Positions 1 to 8,255 of a DNA stretch of 64,000 bases are shown here, piece after piece (the first letter of the stretch is position 1; every line of letters starts with the position of its first letter). The position numbers and the translations under genes were made by a program. The notes under the pieces were generated by a model that was given only the letters and a program-made list of their open reading frames with translations, made no database searches and was not told where the DNA came from. Source of the stretch: an uncultured Collinsella sp. (lineage in GTDB: Bacteria; Actinomycetota; Coriobacteriia; Coriobacteriales; Coriobacteriaceae); NCBI GenBank assembly GCA_959606065.1, contig CAUHHV010000002.1:1-64000 (forward strand), written 5' to 3'.

Positions 1-38
1 GTCGGGCGAGATTGACGTCTCGAAGGTTGACCTCACAC

Positions 39-58
39 AGCTAAATAGCCATTTAGCT
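39..58. repeat. 8-bp inverted repeat near window start
   Basis: AGCTAAAT and ATTTAGCT are separated by four bases, forming a perfect short palindrome. It lies beyond the terminator of the zinc-ribbon gene, so it belongs to whatever lies to the left. It may be an operator or half of a small hairpin; nothing else supports a function. Confidence 0.35.
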
Positions 59-96
59 AAGTCTCTACGGCAGCTCGGACGCTATGTCTCGCCGCA

Positions 97-135
97 TAAA
101 AACGGGGCAGCTCGCATTCCCGTGAGCTGCCCCGT
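97..135 (-). terminator. Rho-independent terminator of the zinc-ribbon gene
   Basis: A 12-bp perfect stem (ACGGGGCAGCTC with its complement) with a 10-nt loop is followed, reading on the minus strand, by a run of five T. It lies about 40 bp after the stop of the minus-strand gene at 178-1515. Confidence 0.85.
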
Positions 136-177
136 GCCCCTGGCTATCACGCCGTCATGTCAACCGGCACCACTCCC

Positions 178-1515
178 CTACTTACCAAAGATCGCAGCGA
201 ACAAGCCCTTGCGCTTGGGCTTCTCCTCTCGGTAAGAGCCCTCGGCAGTTGCTGCCACTTGGCGCGGTTGCTCGCCGCCTCCACGGCGCACGATCTGGTA
301 CAGGAACGGTGATTTAACGTATTTGACCTCGATGGGCGTGGCATGCACGGTACTTTCGCCGGACAGATGCAGGCTCGGATTGAGCGGCGCCACAATATGC
401 GTCTCGCGCTTGTCGCTAAACACCACCGCCGCCGCACGGCCCGTCTGGCCGTTCACGGCAATGCGCACCTGCTCGCCATTACGTCCATCCGACGCGGGAC
501 GATCGACAAAGTAGACCGGCACCATAACCAGGCCGTCCTTGTGCTTGCGGGCCTTGCGCGCCCAGGTGCGGATGCTCTTTTTATTGAGCCCCAGGAAAGT
601 CTCGGCATCGTTGCCAACAATGTCGAGCGCCAGCTTGTCAATGACCACCTGGTCCTTGGTGGACGCATCGACGGAGACAACGCGGAAGTCGCCTTCCTGC
701 ATGGCCGGGTCGAACGACCCAACCTTGGCAAAGTCCCATGGCTCCAGAATGCCCATAAGGCGAACGTCCAGGTAGTTTGCCCTGGGATATGCCCAGTCGA
801 GCACCTCGTAGTACACCAGGGTCTCCTTGCTCAGGCCCTTGCCCGGGAAGGACGCCATCATGCGCAGGTCCGCGAGCGCCATGGGGAAGTAGAAGAGCAT
901 CATGTCGTTTTGAATCGCGTCTTCCACATCGTGACCGGCAAAGGCGTCTAGATATCGGCGCACCAGCTCAAGCGCATTGGCGCGCGCCTGCTGCGGCGTT
1001 ATCTCGCAGGGAATACCCTGCTCGGGCACATATTCCGCACCAACGCCCATGGTCAGGCGCTTGCTAAACGTCCCCGGCTTGAGCAGGTCGGCGACACCGA
1101 TCTTATTGCCGCAGGACGGGCACTCAAACACGCGCTGGGTCGACTCGCCCTCAAAGGACGCTCCGCAGAAGGGACAGGGGATGCTCACGTGCGTGGCCTC
1201 TTGGAACTCCTGGGCCGTGCCGCGGTCTTCCCACAGCAGATGCTCCAGAACCGACTGATTGCGCCAGTGCTCATTAAAGAAATACCAGTCGGGGTCCACC
1301 GGGCGCTCGAGCTGCGACACATGCGTGAGCTTGAGCAGTCCATCCACCACCGTCAACGGCGTATGGCGAATGCCCAAAGCGCTCTTGGGCTCTCCGGCGT
1401 CCGCCTGCCACGGAATGACCGCACCGCAATAAGCGCACTCAAAGCTGCGCTTAGCTTGGTGCGAGTACATAGGGCCGCCGCAGTTTTGACATTTAATGGC
1501 AAACATCTCGTCCAT
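178..1515 (-). CDS. Double zinc-ribbon protein of unknown function
   Basis: This is a 445-residue soluble protein. The N-terminus carries a zinc ribbon with CQNC and CAYC pairs (about residues 9-31), and a second ribbon with CPFC and CPSC pairs lies near residues 115-140. The remaining 300 residues have no motif I recognise; the C-terminus is basic and ends in KRKGLFAAIFGK. The start was placed at the ATG at 1515 because an AAAGGAGGAC ribosome site precedes it by 7 bases; an in-frame upstream ATG at 1566 has no such site. No membrane segment is seen. It is transcribed divergently from the CDF transporter and has its own terminator, so it is probably monocistronic. TFIIB-like ribbons of this kind occur in many uncharacterised proteins, and no specific role can be assigned. 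Confidence 0.85.
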   Translation of the reverse strand: MDEMFAIKCQNCGGPMYSHQAKRSFECAYCGAVIPWQADAGEPKSALGIRHTPLTVVDGLLKLTHVSQLERPVDPDWYFFNEHWRNQSVLEHLLWEDRGTAQEFQEATHVSIPCPFCGASFEGESTQRVFECPSCGNKIGVADLLKPGTFSKRLTMGVGAEYVPEQGIPCEITPQQARANALELVRRYLDAFAGHDVEDAIQNDMMLFYFPMALADLRMMASFPGKGLSKETLVYYEVLDWAYPRANYLDVRLMGILEPWDFAKVGSFDPAMQEGDFRVVSVDASTKDQVVIDKLALDIVGNDAETFLGLNKKSIRTWARKARKHKDGLVMVPVYFVDRPASDGRNGEQVRIAVNGQTGRAAAVVFSDKRETHIVAPLNPSLHLSGESTVHATPIEVKYVKSPFLYQIVRRGGGEQPRQVAATAEGSYREEKPKRKGLFAAIFGK

Positions 1516-1733
1516 GGAAACGTCCTCCTTTGCACAGGGGCTGTCGACATTGAGTATGTCGAGCAAACAGGCACATGCCCATACCCATGTGGCCCAAAAT
1601 GGACCACCCAGGCAGACGAGAAGGCTCGCTCGTTAGCACCGGCAGACTATTGCTGCATTTTCTGAGCATCGGTGCACGGCGCCCCCGCGCGAGCTACACT
1701 ATCCCCTTAAACATGATTGTGAGGACGACCGCT

Positions 1734-2915
1734 ATGCTATTTGTAAATCGGCTGGTACATACGCTTGTTCCCGGCAGCGAGGGCGAGCCGGTCGATACCT
1801 CCCGCCGCACCAACGCGGGCTTCGCCGCAAGCCTCATCTGCATTGGCCTCAACATCACCTTGTGCCTGGCCAAGGGCATCGCGGGCCTGCTCGCTGGCTC
1901 CGTCTCCCTCATCGCCGACGCTTTCAACAACCTCTCCGATGCCTCGAGCAACATCGTGAGCCTGCTCGGGTTCCGCCTCGCCAGCCGCCCGGCAGACGAA
2001 GGCCACCCCTATGGCCACGGCCGCTACGAGTACCTCGCCGGCTTGTTTGTCGCCGTCCTGGTTTGCGCCGTCGGCATCAACCTGATCCTCGAGTCGGTCA
2101 CCAAGATCATCAAGCCTTCCCCCACCGCTTACACGCTCGTTTCCCTTGCGGCACTGGCTACATCCATGCTCGTTAAGCTCTGGATGGCCGCATTCAACCG
2201 CGCGCTGGGCAACCGTATCGATTCCGAAACACTCATTGCCACAGCACAGGACTCCAAAAACGACGTCATCACCTCGGGCTCGGTCTTGGTGGCGGCGCTT
2301 ATTTCGCAGACGACCGGCTTTGACCTCGATGGCTGGGCAGGCCTGGGTGTGGGCATCTTCATCTGCATCAGCGGCATGGGCCTAGTGCGCGACGCCATCA
2401 GCCCGTTGCTGGGGCAAGCGCCCGACCCCAAGCTCGTCCAGGCAATCCGCGACAAGATCATGTCCTATCCGCAGGTCTTGGGCACACACGACCTGATGGT
2501 GCACGACTACGGCCCCGGTCGTCAGTTTGCCAGCGCTCACGTGGAGATGCCCGGCGAGGGCGACGCATTTGAGCACCACGAGATCCTGGACACCATCGAG
2601 CACGACATCAAGCGCCAGATGGGCATTGGCATCACGCTGCACTGCGACCCCATCGCGACAACCGGCGATGATTTGCGCGGCTGGGTCAAGCGCGGCGTTA
2701 TGCAGATCGACCCCGCGCTCTCCATCCACGACCTGCACGAGCACGACGGGTTCGTTTCGTTTGACCTGGTGCGCCCCGACGGCTTTGACATATCCGACGA
2801 GGAGCTGCTGGAGCTCGTCACGCGCATCGTGCACGAGCGCCGACCCAATGCCTCATGCGTCGTTACGTTTGACTCGGGCTTTAGCTCGCCCGACCGTCCG
2901 GCTGAACAGCTGTAG
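1734..2915 (+). CDS. Cation diffusion facilitator (CDF) family transporter, probably Mn/Fe type
   Basis: The protein has 393 residues and is an integral membrane cation/proton antiporter of the CDF family. About six hydrophobic segments are followed by a cytoplasmic C-terminal domain with a DUF-type repeat. Family signatures seen are DAFNNLSDA in TM2, HPYGHGRYEYLAG before TM3, and AQDSKNDVITS in TM5. Zinc CDF members carry His-Asp at the metal site (HxxxD). Here both sites use Asn/Asp (NLSD and DSKND), as in manganese-transporting members, so Mn(II) or Fe(II) export is more likely than Zn(II). The start at 1734 follows a GAGG at 1721-1724; upstream in-frame ATGs at 1575 and 1713 lack a ribosome site. 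The C-terminal region is about 100 residues longer than in minimal CDFs. Confidence 0.9.
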   Translation: MLFVNRLVHTLVPGSEGEPVDTSRRTNAGFAASLICIGLNITLCLAKGIAGLLAGSVSLIADAFNNLSDASSNIVSLLGFRLASRPADEGHPYGHGRYEYLAGLFVAVLVCAVGINLILESVTKIIKPSPTAYTLVSLAALATSMLVKLWMAAFNRALGNRIDSETLIATAQDSKNDVITSGSVLVAALISQTTGFDLDGWAGLGVGIFICISGMGLVRDAISPLLGQAPDPKLVQAIRDKIMSYPQVLGTHDLMVHDYGPGRQFASAHVEMPGEGDAFEHHEILDTIEHDIKRQMGIGITLHCDPIATTGDDLRGWVKRGVMQIDPALSIHDLHEHDGFVSFDLVRPDGFDISDEELLELVTRIVHERRPNASCVVTFDSGFSSPDRPAEQL

Positions 2916-2927
2916 CCCGCTTAACAG

Positions 2928-3917
2928 CTAGTTTCCCTGCGCGCCCGAGATGCCGTTTTGCAGTGCATTCCAGGCACCCGTCGCCATGTCGCCCAAGTTC
3001 TGCGCGGTGTCGCCCAGGTTTTGTGCCGTATCGCCCAGCTCTTGCGCCCTGTCTCCCAACTCCTGTGCCTTGTTGCTCAAGTCCTCCAGCGTATTGGAAC
3101 TCGAGCTGTCGGTACCGCTTTGGCCGTCGGGCGAGTTGCCCGAGCTATTCTTGTGCGTGAGTTGAATTTCGAGGTTGCCGCTGTCGTTATAGTAAGCAGA
3201 AGTAACGACCCAGTTGGCATCGATGACGGGCGTTGAGCCATCATCAGTCAGGACCACGGCATTCGAAAGATTGGCGCCGCGCGACTTGAGAAGTTTCTTG
3301 GCGTTGGACCAGTACTGCCCCGGGATATCGCTCAGATCGACGGTGCTAGACGAGGCGGACTCGGTTTGCTCGGCAGCGGTATCGGCCGTTGAACTCCCTC
3401 GCTTGTTGAGCATGCCCGACACGATGGCAAACACAACCGACAGCGCAAAGAAGATCGCCAGCACGATGAGGATCTTCTTGATCACGCTCGACGAACGCGA
3501 CGGCTTCTTCTCCTCGTCCTCGCCATATTGCGGAATCGACTTGGGGTACTCGCGATACGGCTCGCGCGACTCGTAGCGAGGCTGCGCCGTGCGAGGCATA
3601 TACGTCGTCTGCTGAGGCTGCGGAATAGGATTCTGCGGCAGGTTGTCATAGGGATTCGGTGTCGAGGCGGCATAAGAATCCTGCGGCGCATAATCAAACG
3701 GGTCCGGAGCTGCGTTGCCATAGGGGCCTTGCGAAGATGCAGCATAAGAATCCTGCGCCGTGTCGCCATAGCCCATAACCCGGGTGGGCTCGGCAGAAGG
3801 CTGCGTCGCGGCGGGGTCGGTATATCCGCGGTTGGGAACAACGCGGGTCGCATCGGCGCTATCGCCAGCCTGCGCGGAACCGTAGCCGCCCATCACGGTT
3901 GTCTTGTCCTGATCCAT
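2928..3917 (-). CDS. Single-pass membrane protein with PASTA-like external domain and Thr/Pro/Tyr-rich cytoplasmic tail
   Basis: The protein has 329 residues. Residues 1-140 are low-complexity, rich in Pro, Gln, Tyr and Ser, with repeated NPYDN/DSYAAS-like units and three T-x-V sites (TTVMGG, TRVVP, TRVMG). One transmembrane helix follows a basic stretch near residues 145-170. After a Ser-rich linker, residues about 190-255 resemble a PASTA or PASTA-like fold (GQYWSNAKKLLKSRGA...). The C-terminus contains five heptads of the LGDTAQN type, likely an extracellular coiled coil. A GAAAGGAA ribosome site precedes the ATG. T-x-V sites of this kind are typical phosphoacceptors read by FHA domains in actinobacteria, so a link to a Ser/Thr kinase is plausible but inferred. 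No specific function is known. Confidence 0.75.
   Translation of the reverse strand: MDQDKTTVMGGYGSAQAGDSADATRVVPNRGYTDPAATQPSAEPTRVMGYGDTAQDSYAASSQGPYGNAAPDPFDYAPQDSYAASTPNPYDNLPQNPIPQPQQTTYMPRTAQPRYESREPYREYPKSIPQYGEDEEKKPSRSSSVIKKILIVLAIFFALSVVFAIVSGMLNKRGSSTADTAAEQTESASSSTVDLSDIPGQYWSNAKKLLKSRGANLSNAVVLTDDGSTPVIDANWVVTSAYYNDSGNLEIQLTHKNSSGNSPDGQSGTDSSSSNTLEDLSNKAQELGDRAQELGDTAQNLGDTAQNLGDMATGAWNALQNGISGAQGN
2976..3080 (-). repeat. 21-bp tandem repeat encoding LGD(T/R)AQ(N/E) heptads
   Basis: Five consecutive 21-bp units encode the heptads LSNKAQE, LGDRAQE, LGDTAQN, LGDTAQN and LGDMATG (residues 280-314). The units differ at third positions, so the protein repeat is conserved more than the DNA. 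This is consistent with a coiled-coil segment that may vary in copy number. Confidence 0.8.
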
Positions 3918-4034
3918 GCAACGATTCCTTTCCGTCGCGCGTGAGCATCAAGTTATCCATGCATTCTACCCGCGCAAAAGCCTATGATGGGCAGAGCCCG
4001 TCGGTATCTACAAGACATGCGCGGGCCTAAGGAT

Positions 4035-4072
4035 AAAAAAGCCCCGCCGGGCCTTGGTAGGCACGGCGGGGC
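4035..4072 (-). terminator. Rho-independent terminator of fhs
   Basis: A 9-bp G+C stem (GCCCCGCCG with its complement) is followed on the minus strand by six T. It lies 26 bp beyond the fhs stop. Confidence 0.85.
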
Positions 4073-4097
4073 GGGCTAGCAGCTATGGACAGCAGAC

Positions 4098-5765
4098 TTA
4101 GAACAGGCCGGTGATGTTGCCGTCGTTGTCGACGTCGATGTTCTCGGCCGCGGGGACCTTGGGCAGGCCCGGCATGGTCAGAACACTGCCAGTCAGTGCG
4201 ACCACAAAGTGGGCACCGGCGGAAACCTTGAGCTCGCGCACCGTGATGCGGAAGTTCTCGGGAGCGCCCAGGGCCTTGGCGTTGTCGCTAAAGCTGTACT
4301 GCGTCTTGGCCACGCACACCGGCAGGTTGCCAAAGCCGTTCTCGCGCAGCTCGGCGAGCTGGCGCTTGGCGGCCGGCGTAAAGTCGACGCCGTCGGCGCG
4401 GTAGACCTTGGTGGCAATGGCCTCAAGAGCGTCGGCCACATCGGCGCCGTCCTCATAGGCAAACTTGAGCTCGCTCGGCTGCTCAATCAGACGCATGACC
4501 TCATCGGCAAGCTCGAGCGCGCCCTCGCCGCCCTTGGCCCAGACCTCGGAAAGCTTTACGTTGACGCCGAGCTTCTGACACTCGAACTCGATGAGCGCAA
4601 GCTCGGCCTCGGTGTCCGTCGGGAAGCGGTTGATGGCGACCACACAGGGAAGACCATAGACGTTCTGGATATTGTCAACGTGACGCAGCAGGTTGGGCAT
4701 GCCGGCCTTGAGGGCCTCGAGGTTCTCGTCGTTAAGGTTGGCCTTGGCAACGCCGCCGTTGTACTTAAGCGCACGAGCGGTCGCGACGACCACGACGGCG
4801 CTGGGGCGAACGCCCGTCATGCGGCACTTAATGTCGAGGAACTTCTCGGCACCCAGATCGGCACCGAAGCCGGCCTCGGTAATGGCGACATCGCCAAAGC
4901 GCATCGCCATACGCGTGGCCATGATAGAGTTGCAGCCGTGGGCAATGTTGGCGAAGGGGCCGCCGTGGACAAACGCGGGCGTGCCCTCGAGTGTTTGCAC
5001 CAAGTTGGGCTTGAGCGCATCCTTAAGCAGCGCAGCCATGGCGCCCTGAGCCTTGAGGTCGCGGGCGCGGACGGGCTCGCCGGCATAGCTGTAGCCGACG
5101 ACGATCTCGCCCAAGCGCTCCTTGAGATCGTTGATGCTCGTGGACAGGCACAGGATTGCCATGACCTCGGAGGCAACGGTGATATCGAAGCCGTCCTCGC
5201 GCGGCACGCCCTGGGCCTTACCGCCAATGCCGTCGATGACGTGGCGCAGCTGACGGTCGTTCATATCGACGACGCGCTTCCAAGTGATGCGCTTAACGTC
5301 AATACCGAGCTGATTGCCCTGCTGGATGTGGTTGTCGAGCATGGCGGCCAGCAGGTTGTTGGCAGCACCGATGGCATGGAAGTCACCGGTAAAGTGCAGG
5401 TTGATATCCTCCATGGGGATGACCTGAGCCCAGCCGCCGCCGGCAGCACCGCCCTTAACGCCAAAGACGGGGCCGAGCGAAGGCTCGCGCAGGGCCACGG
5501 CACTCTTGACGCCGCGACGACGCAGGCCATCGGCCAGACCGATGGTCGTGGTGGTCTTGCCCTCGCCCGCAGGCGTTGGGTTGATAGCGGTCACGAGGAC
5601 GAGCTTGGCCTGGTGATCGGTCGGCTCGTTGAGCAGTGAATAGTCAACCTTAGCCTTGTCGAAGCCGTACGGAATCAGGTGCTTTACGTCGACGCCGGCG
5701 TTCTTAGCCACCTCGGTAATGGGCAGCGGCGTGACGGAACGTGCGATTTCGATGTCAGTAGGCAT
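4098..5765 (-). CDS. fhs: Formate--tetrahydrofolate ligase
   Basis: The 555-residue product makes 10-formyl-THF from formate, THF and ATP, feeding purine and formyl-Met synthesis, and the methyl branch of one-carbon metabolism in acetogens. The ATP-binding loop PTPAGEGKTTTT is at about residues 63-74, and the family blocks REPSLGPVFGVKGGAAGGG, FTGDFHAI and GFGADLGAEKF follow. The length matches the family (about 555 residues). The start at 5765 is chosen because GAAAGGACC lies 5-10 bases upstream; a longer ORF to 5825 has no ribosome site. It stands alone with its own terminator and a plausible promoter, so it is monocistronic. I saw no folate riboswitch in the leader, which is too short to hold one. 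Confidence 0.97.
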   Translation of the reverse strand: MPTDIEIARSVTPLPITEVAKNAGVDVKHLIPYGFDKAKVDYSLLNEPTDHQAKLVLVTAINPTPAGEGKTTTTIGLADGLRRRGVKSAVALREPSLGPVFGVKGGAAGGGWAQVIPMEDINLHFTGDFHAIGAANNLLAAMLDNHIQQGNQLGIDVKRITWKRVVDMNDRQLRHVIDGIGGKAQGVPREDGFDITVASEVMAILCLSTSINDLKERLGEIVVGYSYAGEPVRARDLKAQGAMAALLKDALKPNLVQTLEGTPAFVHGGPFANIAHGCNSIMATRMAMRFGDVAITEAGFGADLGAEKFLDIKCRMTGVRPSAVVVVATARALKYNGGVAKANLNDENLEALKAGMPNLLRHVDNIQNVYGLPCVVAINRFPTDTEAELALIEFECQKLGVNVKLSEVWAKGGEGALELADEVMRLIEQPSELKFAYEDGADVADALEAIATKVYRADGVDFTPAAKRQLAELRENGFGNLPVCVAKTQYSFSDNAKALGAPENFRITVRELKVSAGAHFVVALTGSVLTMPGLPKVPAAENIDVDNDGNITGLF

Positions 5766-5805
5766 GGGCGGTCCTTTCGTTACCGAATGAGAAAAAGACC
5801 AATTC

Positions 5806-5833
5806 AGCATAGCACGGGCGCGCAATAGTAAAA
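5806..5833 (-). promoter_or_regulatory. Candidate sigma70 promoter of fhs
   Basis: On the minus strand, TTTTAC and TATGCT are separated by 16 bp, about 40 bp before the fhs start. The -10 box is good and the -35 box weak. Confidence 0.4.
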
Positions 5834-5909
5834 CACCCGTAACCGATGAATGGCGATATGTTTATCCAATGCTCAGTGATAGCCTACAGACTAGCCAAAA
5901 CAAAGCGCC

Positions 5910-6980
5910 CTAAACGGTAGGTTCAATCCCCAGGTGCTCAAAGGTGCGGAGGGTTGCCTGACGGCCCTGCGGCGTACGAATCATCAATCCGCACTGCAGC
6001 AAATAGGGCTCATAGACATCCTCGAGCGTGCCCGGGTCCTCGCCCACCGCGCTGGCAAGGGTCGTAAGTCCCACGGCACGACCGGAGAACGTCTTGGCGA
6101 GCGTCTCCAAGATACGAATATCCATCCAGTCCAGACCGAGCTCGTCGATCTCGAAGAACTCGAGCGCCTGGCGGCAGATATCGAGCTCGATGGGGCCGTT
6201 GCCGCACACCTGTGCGTAATCGCGCACGCGCTTGAGAAGGCGGTTGGCAAGACGTGGCGTGCCGCGCGAACGCGAGCCGATCTCGAGTGCACTGGGATGA
6301 TCGATCGTCACGCCCAGGATAGTCGCCGAGCGCGTCACAATCTGGGCGAGCTCCTCGACCGTGTAGTAGTCCAAGCGATACGAGATACCAAAGCGATCGC
6401 GCAGCGGGCCGGTCAGCATGCCCGAACGGGTCGTGGCCGCCACCAGCGTAAACTTGGGGATATCCAGGCGAATAGAACGTGCGGCCGGGCCTTTACCGAT
6501 CACAATATCGAGCGCAAAGTCCTCCATCGCGGGATACAGGACTTCCTCGACCGAACGGTTAAGACGGTGGATCTCGTCGATAAACAGCACGTCACCCGGC
6601 TGCAGGTTGGTAAGGATAGCCGCCAGGTCGCCGGTGCGCGCGATGGCAGGGCCACTCGTCGTCTTGATCTGAGCGCCCAGCTCGTTGGCGATAACGGTGG
6701 CCAGCGTGGTCTTGCCCAGGCCCGGAGGACCCGAGAAAATCACGTGGTCGAGCGTCTCGCCACGGCTCTGCGCCGCTTCGATCAACACGCGTAGGCTCTG
6801 CTTGATGTGCTCCTGGCCACAGTAATCGTCCAGGCGCTGGGGGCGCAAAGTGCGGTCGACATCGAGATCCTCGGCCGTCAGCTCCGAGCCCACCATGCGC
6901 TCGCCGTGCGCCATGGATGCCGCCGGCGAGTTGCCGGGCGTCGCCCACAGGTCCTGAGAGTCATCGGCTTCCCACATCAC
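5910..6980 (-). CDS. ruvB: Holliday junction branch-migration ATPase RuvB
   Basis: The 356-residue AAA+ motor drives branch migration with RuvA. Walker A is GPPGLGKTT (residues 84-92) and Walker B is VLFIDEIHRL (about 131-140); the sensor TTRSG and the winged-helix C-terminus (GLTTLASAVGED) are intact. The N-terminus is about 25 residues longer than in E. coli. The ATG overlaps the ruvA stop by 4 bases (ATGA), so the two are translationally coupled. It is the last gene of ruvC-ruvA-ruvB, an order in which all three resolvasome genes sit downstream of one SOS box. Confidence 0.97.
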   Translation of the reverse strand: MMWEADDSQDLWATPGNSPAASMAHGERMVGSELTAEDLDVDRTLRPQRLDDYCGQEHIKQSLRVLIEAAQSRGETLDHVIFSGPPGLGKTTLATVIANELGAQIKTTSGPAIARTGDLAAILTNLQPGDVLFIDEIHRLNRSVEEVLYPAMEDFALDIVIGKGPAARSIRLDIPKFTLVAATTRSGMLTGPLRDRFGISYRLDYYTVEELAQIVTRSATILGVTIDHPSALEIGSRSRGTPRLANRLLKRVRDYAQVCGNGPIELDICRQALEFFEIDELGLDWMDIRILETLAKTFSGRAVGLTTLASAVGEDPGTLEDVYEPYLLQCGLMIRTPQGRQATLRTFEHLGIEPTV

Positions 6981-7597
6981 GCATCCATTCCGAGTCGCTT
7001 AAGCGCCGCGCCGAGCAGATCCTCGACACGCATATTCTGCCCATCATACCCGCTCAGGGCAACATCGGTCTCCTGCGGGCTAAAGCCCATGGAAAGGAGC
7101 GCCGCACGGGCATCATCGATGGCCGAAGGAGCAGCAGCGGGCACGGGCATCGCAACCTGGCCGGGAATCACGTCGACCGGCACAAAGCCCTTATCCTTGG
7201 CAAAGGTGCTCTTGAGTTCCAGGATCAGGCGCTGAGCTGTCTTTTTGCCCACACCGGGTACCTTGGCCATGCCCTTGTCGTCCTCGGCCATCACCAGCGA
7301 ATACAGCTGCCCCACGGTATAGGTGGAAAGCACGGCAAGCGCCAGGCGCGGGCCAACGCCCGAAACGGACACGAGCCGGTCGAACATCATGCGCTCATCC
7401 TTTGAGGAAAAACCGAAAAGTGTCATGGCGTCCTCGCGCACCTGCATACGCGTGTAGAGGCAGACCTCGCCACCGGGCGTCGGCAACGTGGCCGCAGTGC
7501 TGCCCGAAATGCCGAGCTCAAAGCCAACGCCCGACACATCGACGACAGCAGAGCTCATCGTGGCCTCGACAAGCGTTCCGTGGAGCTGGGAAATCAT
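6977..7597 (-). CDS. ruvA: Holliday junction DNA helicase subunit RuvA
   Basis: The 206-residue DNA-binding subunit forms tetramers that hold the four-way junction and load RuvB. An N-terminal OB fold (MISQLHGTLVEAT...) is followed by helix-hairpin-helix motifs (LVSVSGVGPRLALAVLS and MAKVPGVGKKTAQRLI) and a C-terminal UBA-like domain that contacts RuvB. The start at 7597 shares one base with the ruvC stop (TGATG), so the longer upstream ORF is ruvC read in another frame. It lies in operon between ruvC and ruvB. Confidence 0.96.
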   Translation of the reverse strand: MISQLHGTLVEATMSSAVVDVSGVGFELGISGSTAATLPTPGGEVCLYTRMQVREDAMTLFGFSSKDERMMFDRLVSVSGVGPRLALAVLSTYTVGQLYSLVMAEDDKGMAKVPGVGKKTAQRLILELKSTFAKDKGFVPVDVIPGQVAMPVPAAAPSAIDDARAALLSMGFSPQETDVALSGYDGQNMRVEDLLGAALKRLGMDA

Positions 7598-8118
7598 CAG
7601 TATCCGGTTCCTCTCTGTTGATAGAACTCGCCACCGGTGAGGGCGCGGGTGCGGCTGAGGTTTACGTGGCAGATGGCGCAGGCCAGGGCATCGGCGGCAT
7701 GGTCGGGATGCGGGTCGTGGTCGAGCTGTGTGAGCGTGCGTACCATGTAGGCAACCTGCCGCTTGTCCGCGGCGCCGGTGCCCACCACAGCCTGTTTGAT
7801 CTGCATGGGCGTGTACTCGCCAATCTCGAGCGCGCATTCCGAAAGCGCGACGAGTGCAGCACCGCGGGCATGCGCCGTGGGGATGGCCGAGCGAACGTTG
7901 GCGCCAAAGTAGATGCTCTCGACAGCAGCCGTGTCGGGTCGATAACGCTCGACGACATCCTTAAGGCCATGGGCGATATGCGACAGGCGCACCGCGAGCG
8001 GACTTCCGGCACTGGTCTCGATGCAGCCATAGGCACGGCAGCGAACCTCGCCACGCCGCTCCTCGATAATCCCCCAACCCGTATGAGCCAAACCGGGGTC
8101 AATGCCCAAGATAACCAA
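7597..8118 (-). CDS. ruvC: Crossover junction endodeoxyribonuclease RuvC
   Basis: The 173-residue resolvase cuts Holliday junctions within the RuvABC complex. The acidic active site is visible: GIDPG (Asp7), VESIYFG (Glu, about residue 68) and HPDHAADALA (Asp pair, about 140-145). The TTG at 8118 is preferred as start because AGGGGAGG lies six bases before it and the protein then begins MVILGIDPG, as in homologues; another in-frame TTG at 8139 would add seven residues. First gene of the ruv operon. Confidence 0.94.
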   Translation of the reverse strand: MVILGIDPGLAHTGWGIIEERRGEVRCRAYGCIETSAGSPLAVRLSHIAHGLKDVVERYRPDTAAVESIYFGANVRSAIPTAHARGAALVALSECALEIGEYTPMQIKQAVVGTGAADKRQVAYMVRTLTQLDHDPHPDHAADALACAICHVNLSRTRALTGGEFYQQRGTGY

Positions 8119-8173
8119 GCCGACCTCCCCTCGCCACAAGCACAGCGCAAGACAAGGCCCCGCGCATCATTCA

Positions 8174-8187
8174 CGAACGTCTGTTCT
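8174..8187. promoter_or_regulatory. LexA-type SOS box upstream of ruvCAB
   Basis: CGAACGTCTGTTCT contains a perfect GAAC-N4-GTTC core, the LexA operator of Gram-positive bacteria and actinobacteria. It is 56 bp upstream of ruvC and, on the minus strand, immediately follows a TATTCT that could be the -10 box, a position where a bound repressor would block initiation. It predicts SOS induction of the resolvasome operon. Confidence 0.75.
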
Positions 8188-8255
8188 AGAATAACACAAT
8201 GGGGCCAAGATGCTTAGTTGAAGTATCGGGGTTGAGAGCGAATCCTATCCCATAA

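Noticed and set aside
2..178. Open frame from the window edge (reads SGEIDVSKVDLTQLN...)
   Set aside because: It would run through a strong terminator hairpin and into the antisense of the zinc-ribbon gene, and its codons are not of host type.
5766..5909. Tetrahydrofolate riboswitch before fhs
   Set aside because: The leader after the candidate promoter is about 35 nt, too short for the aptamer.
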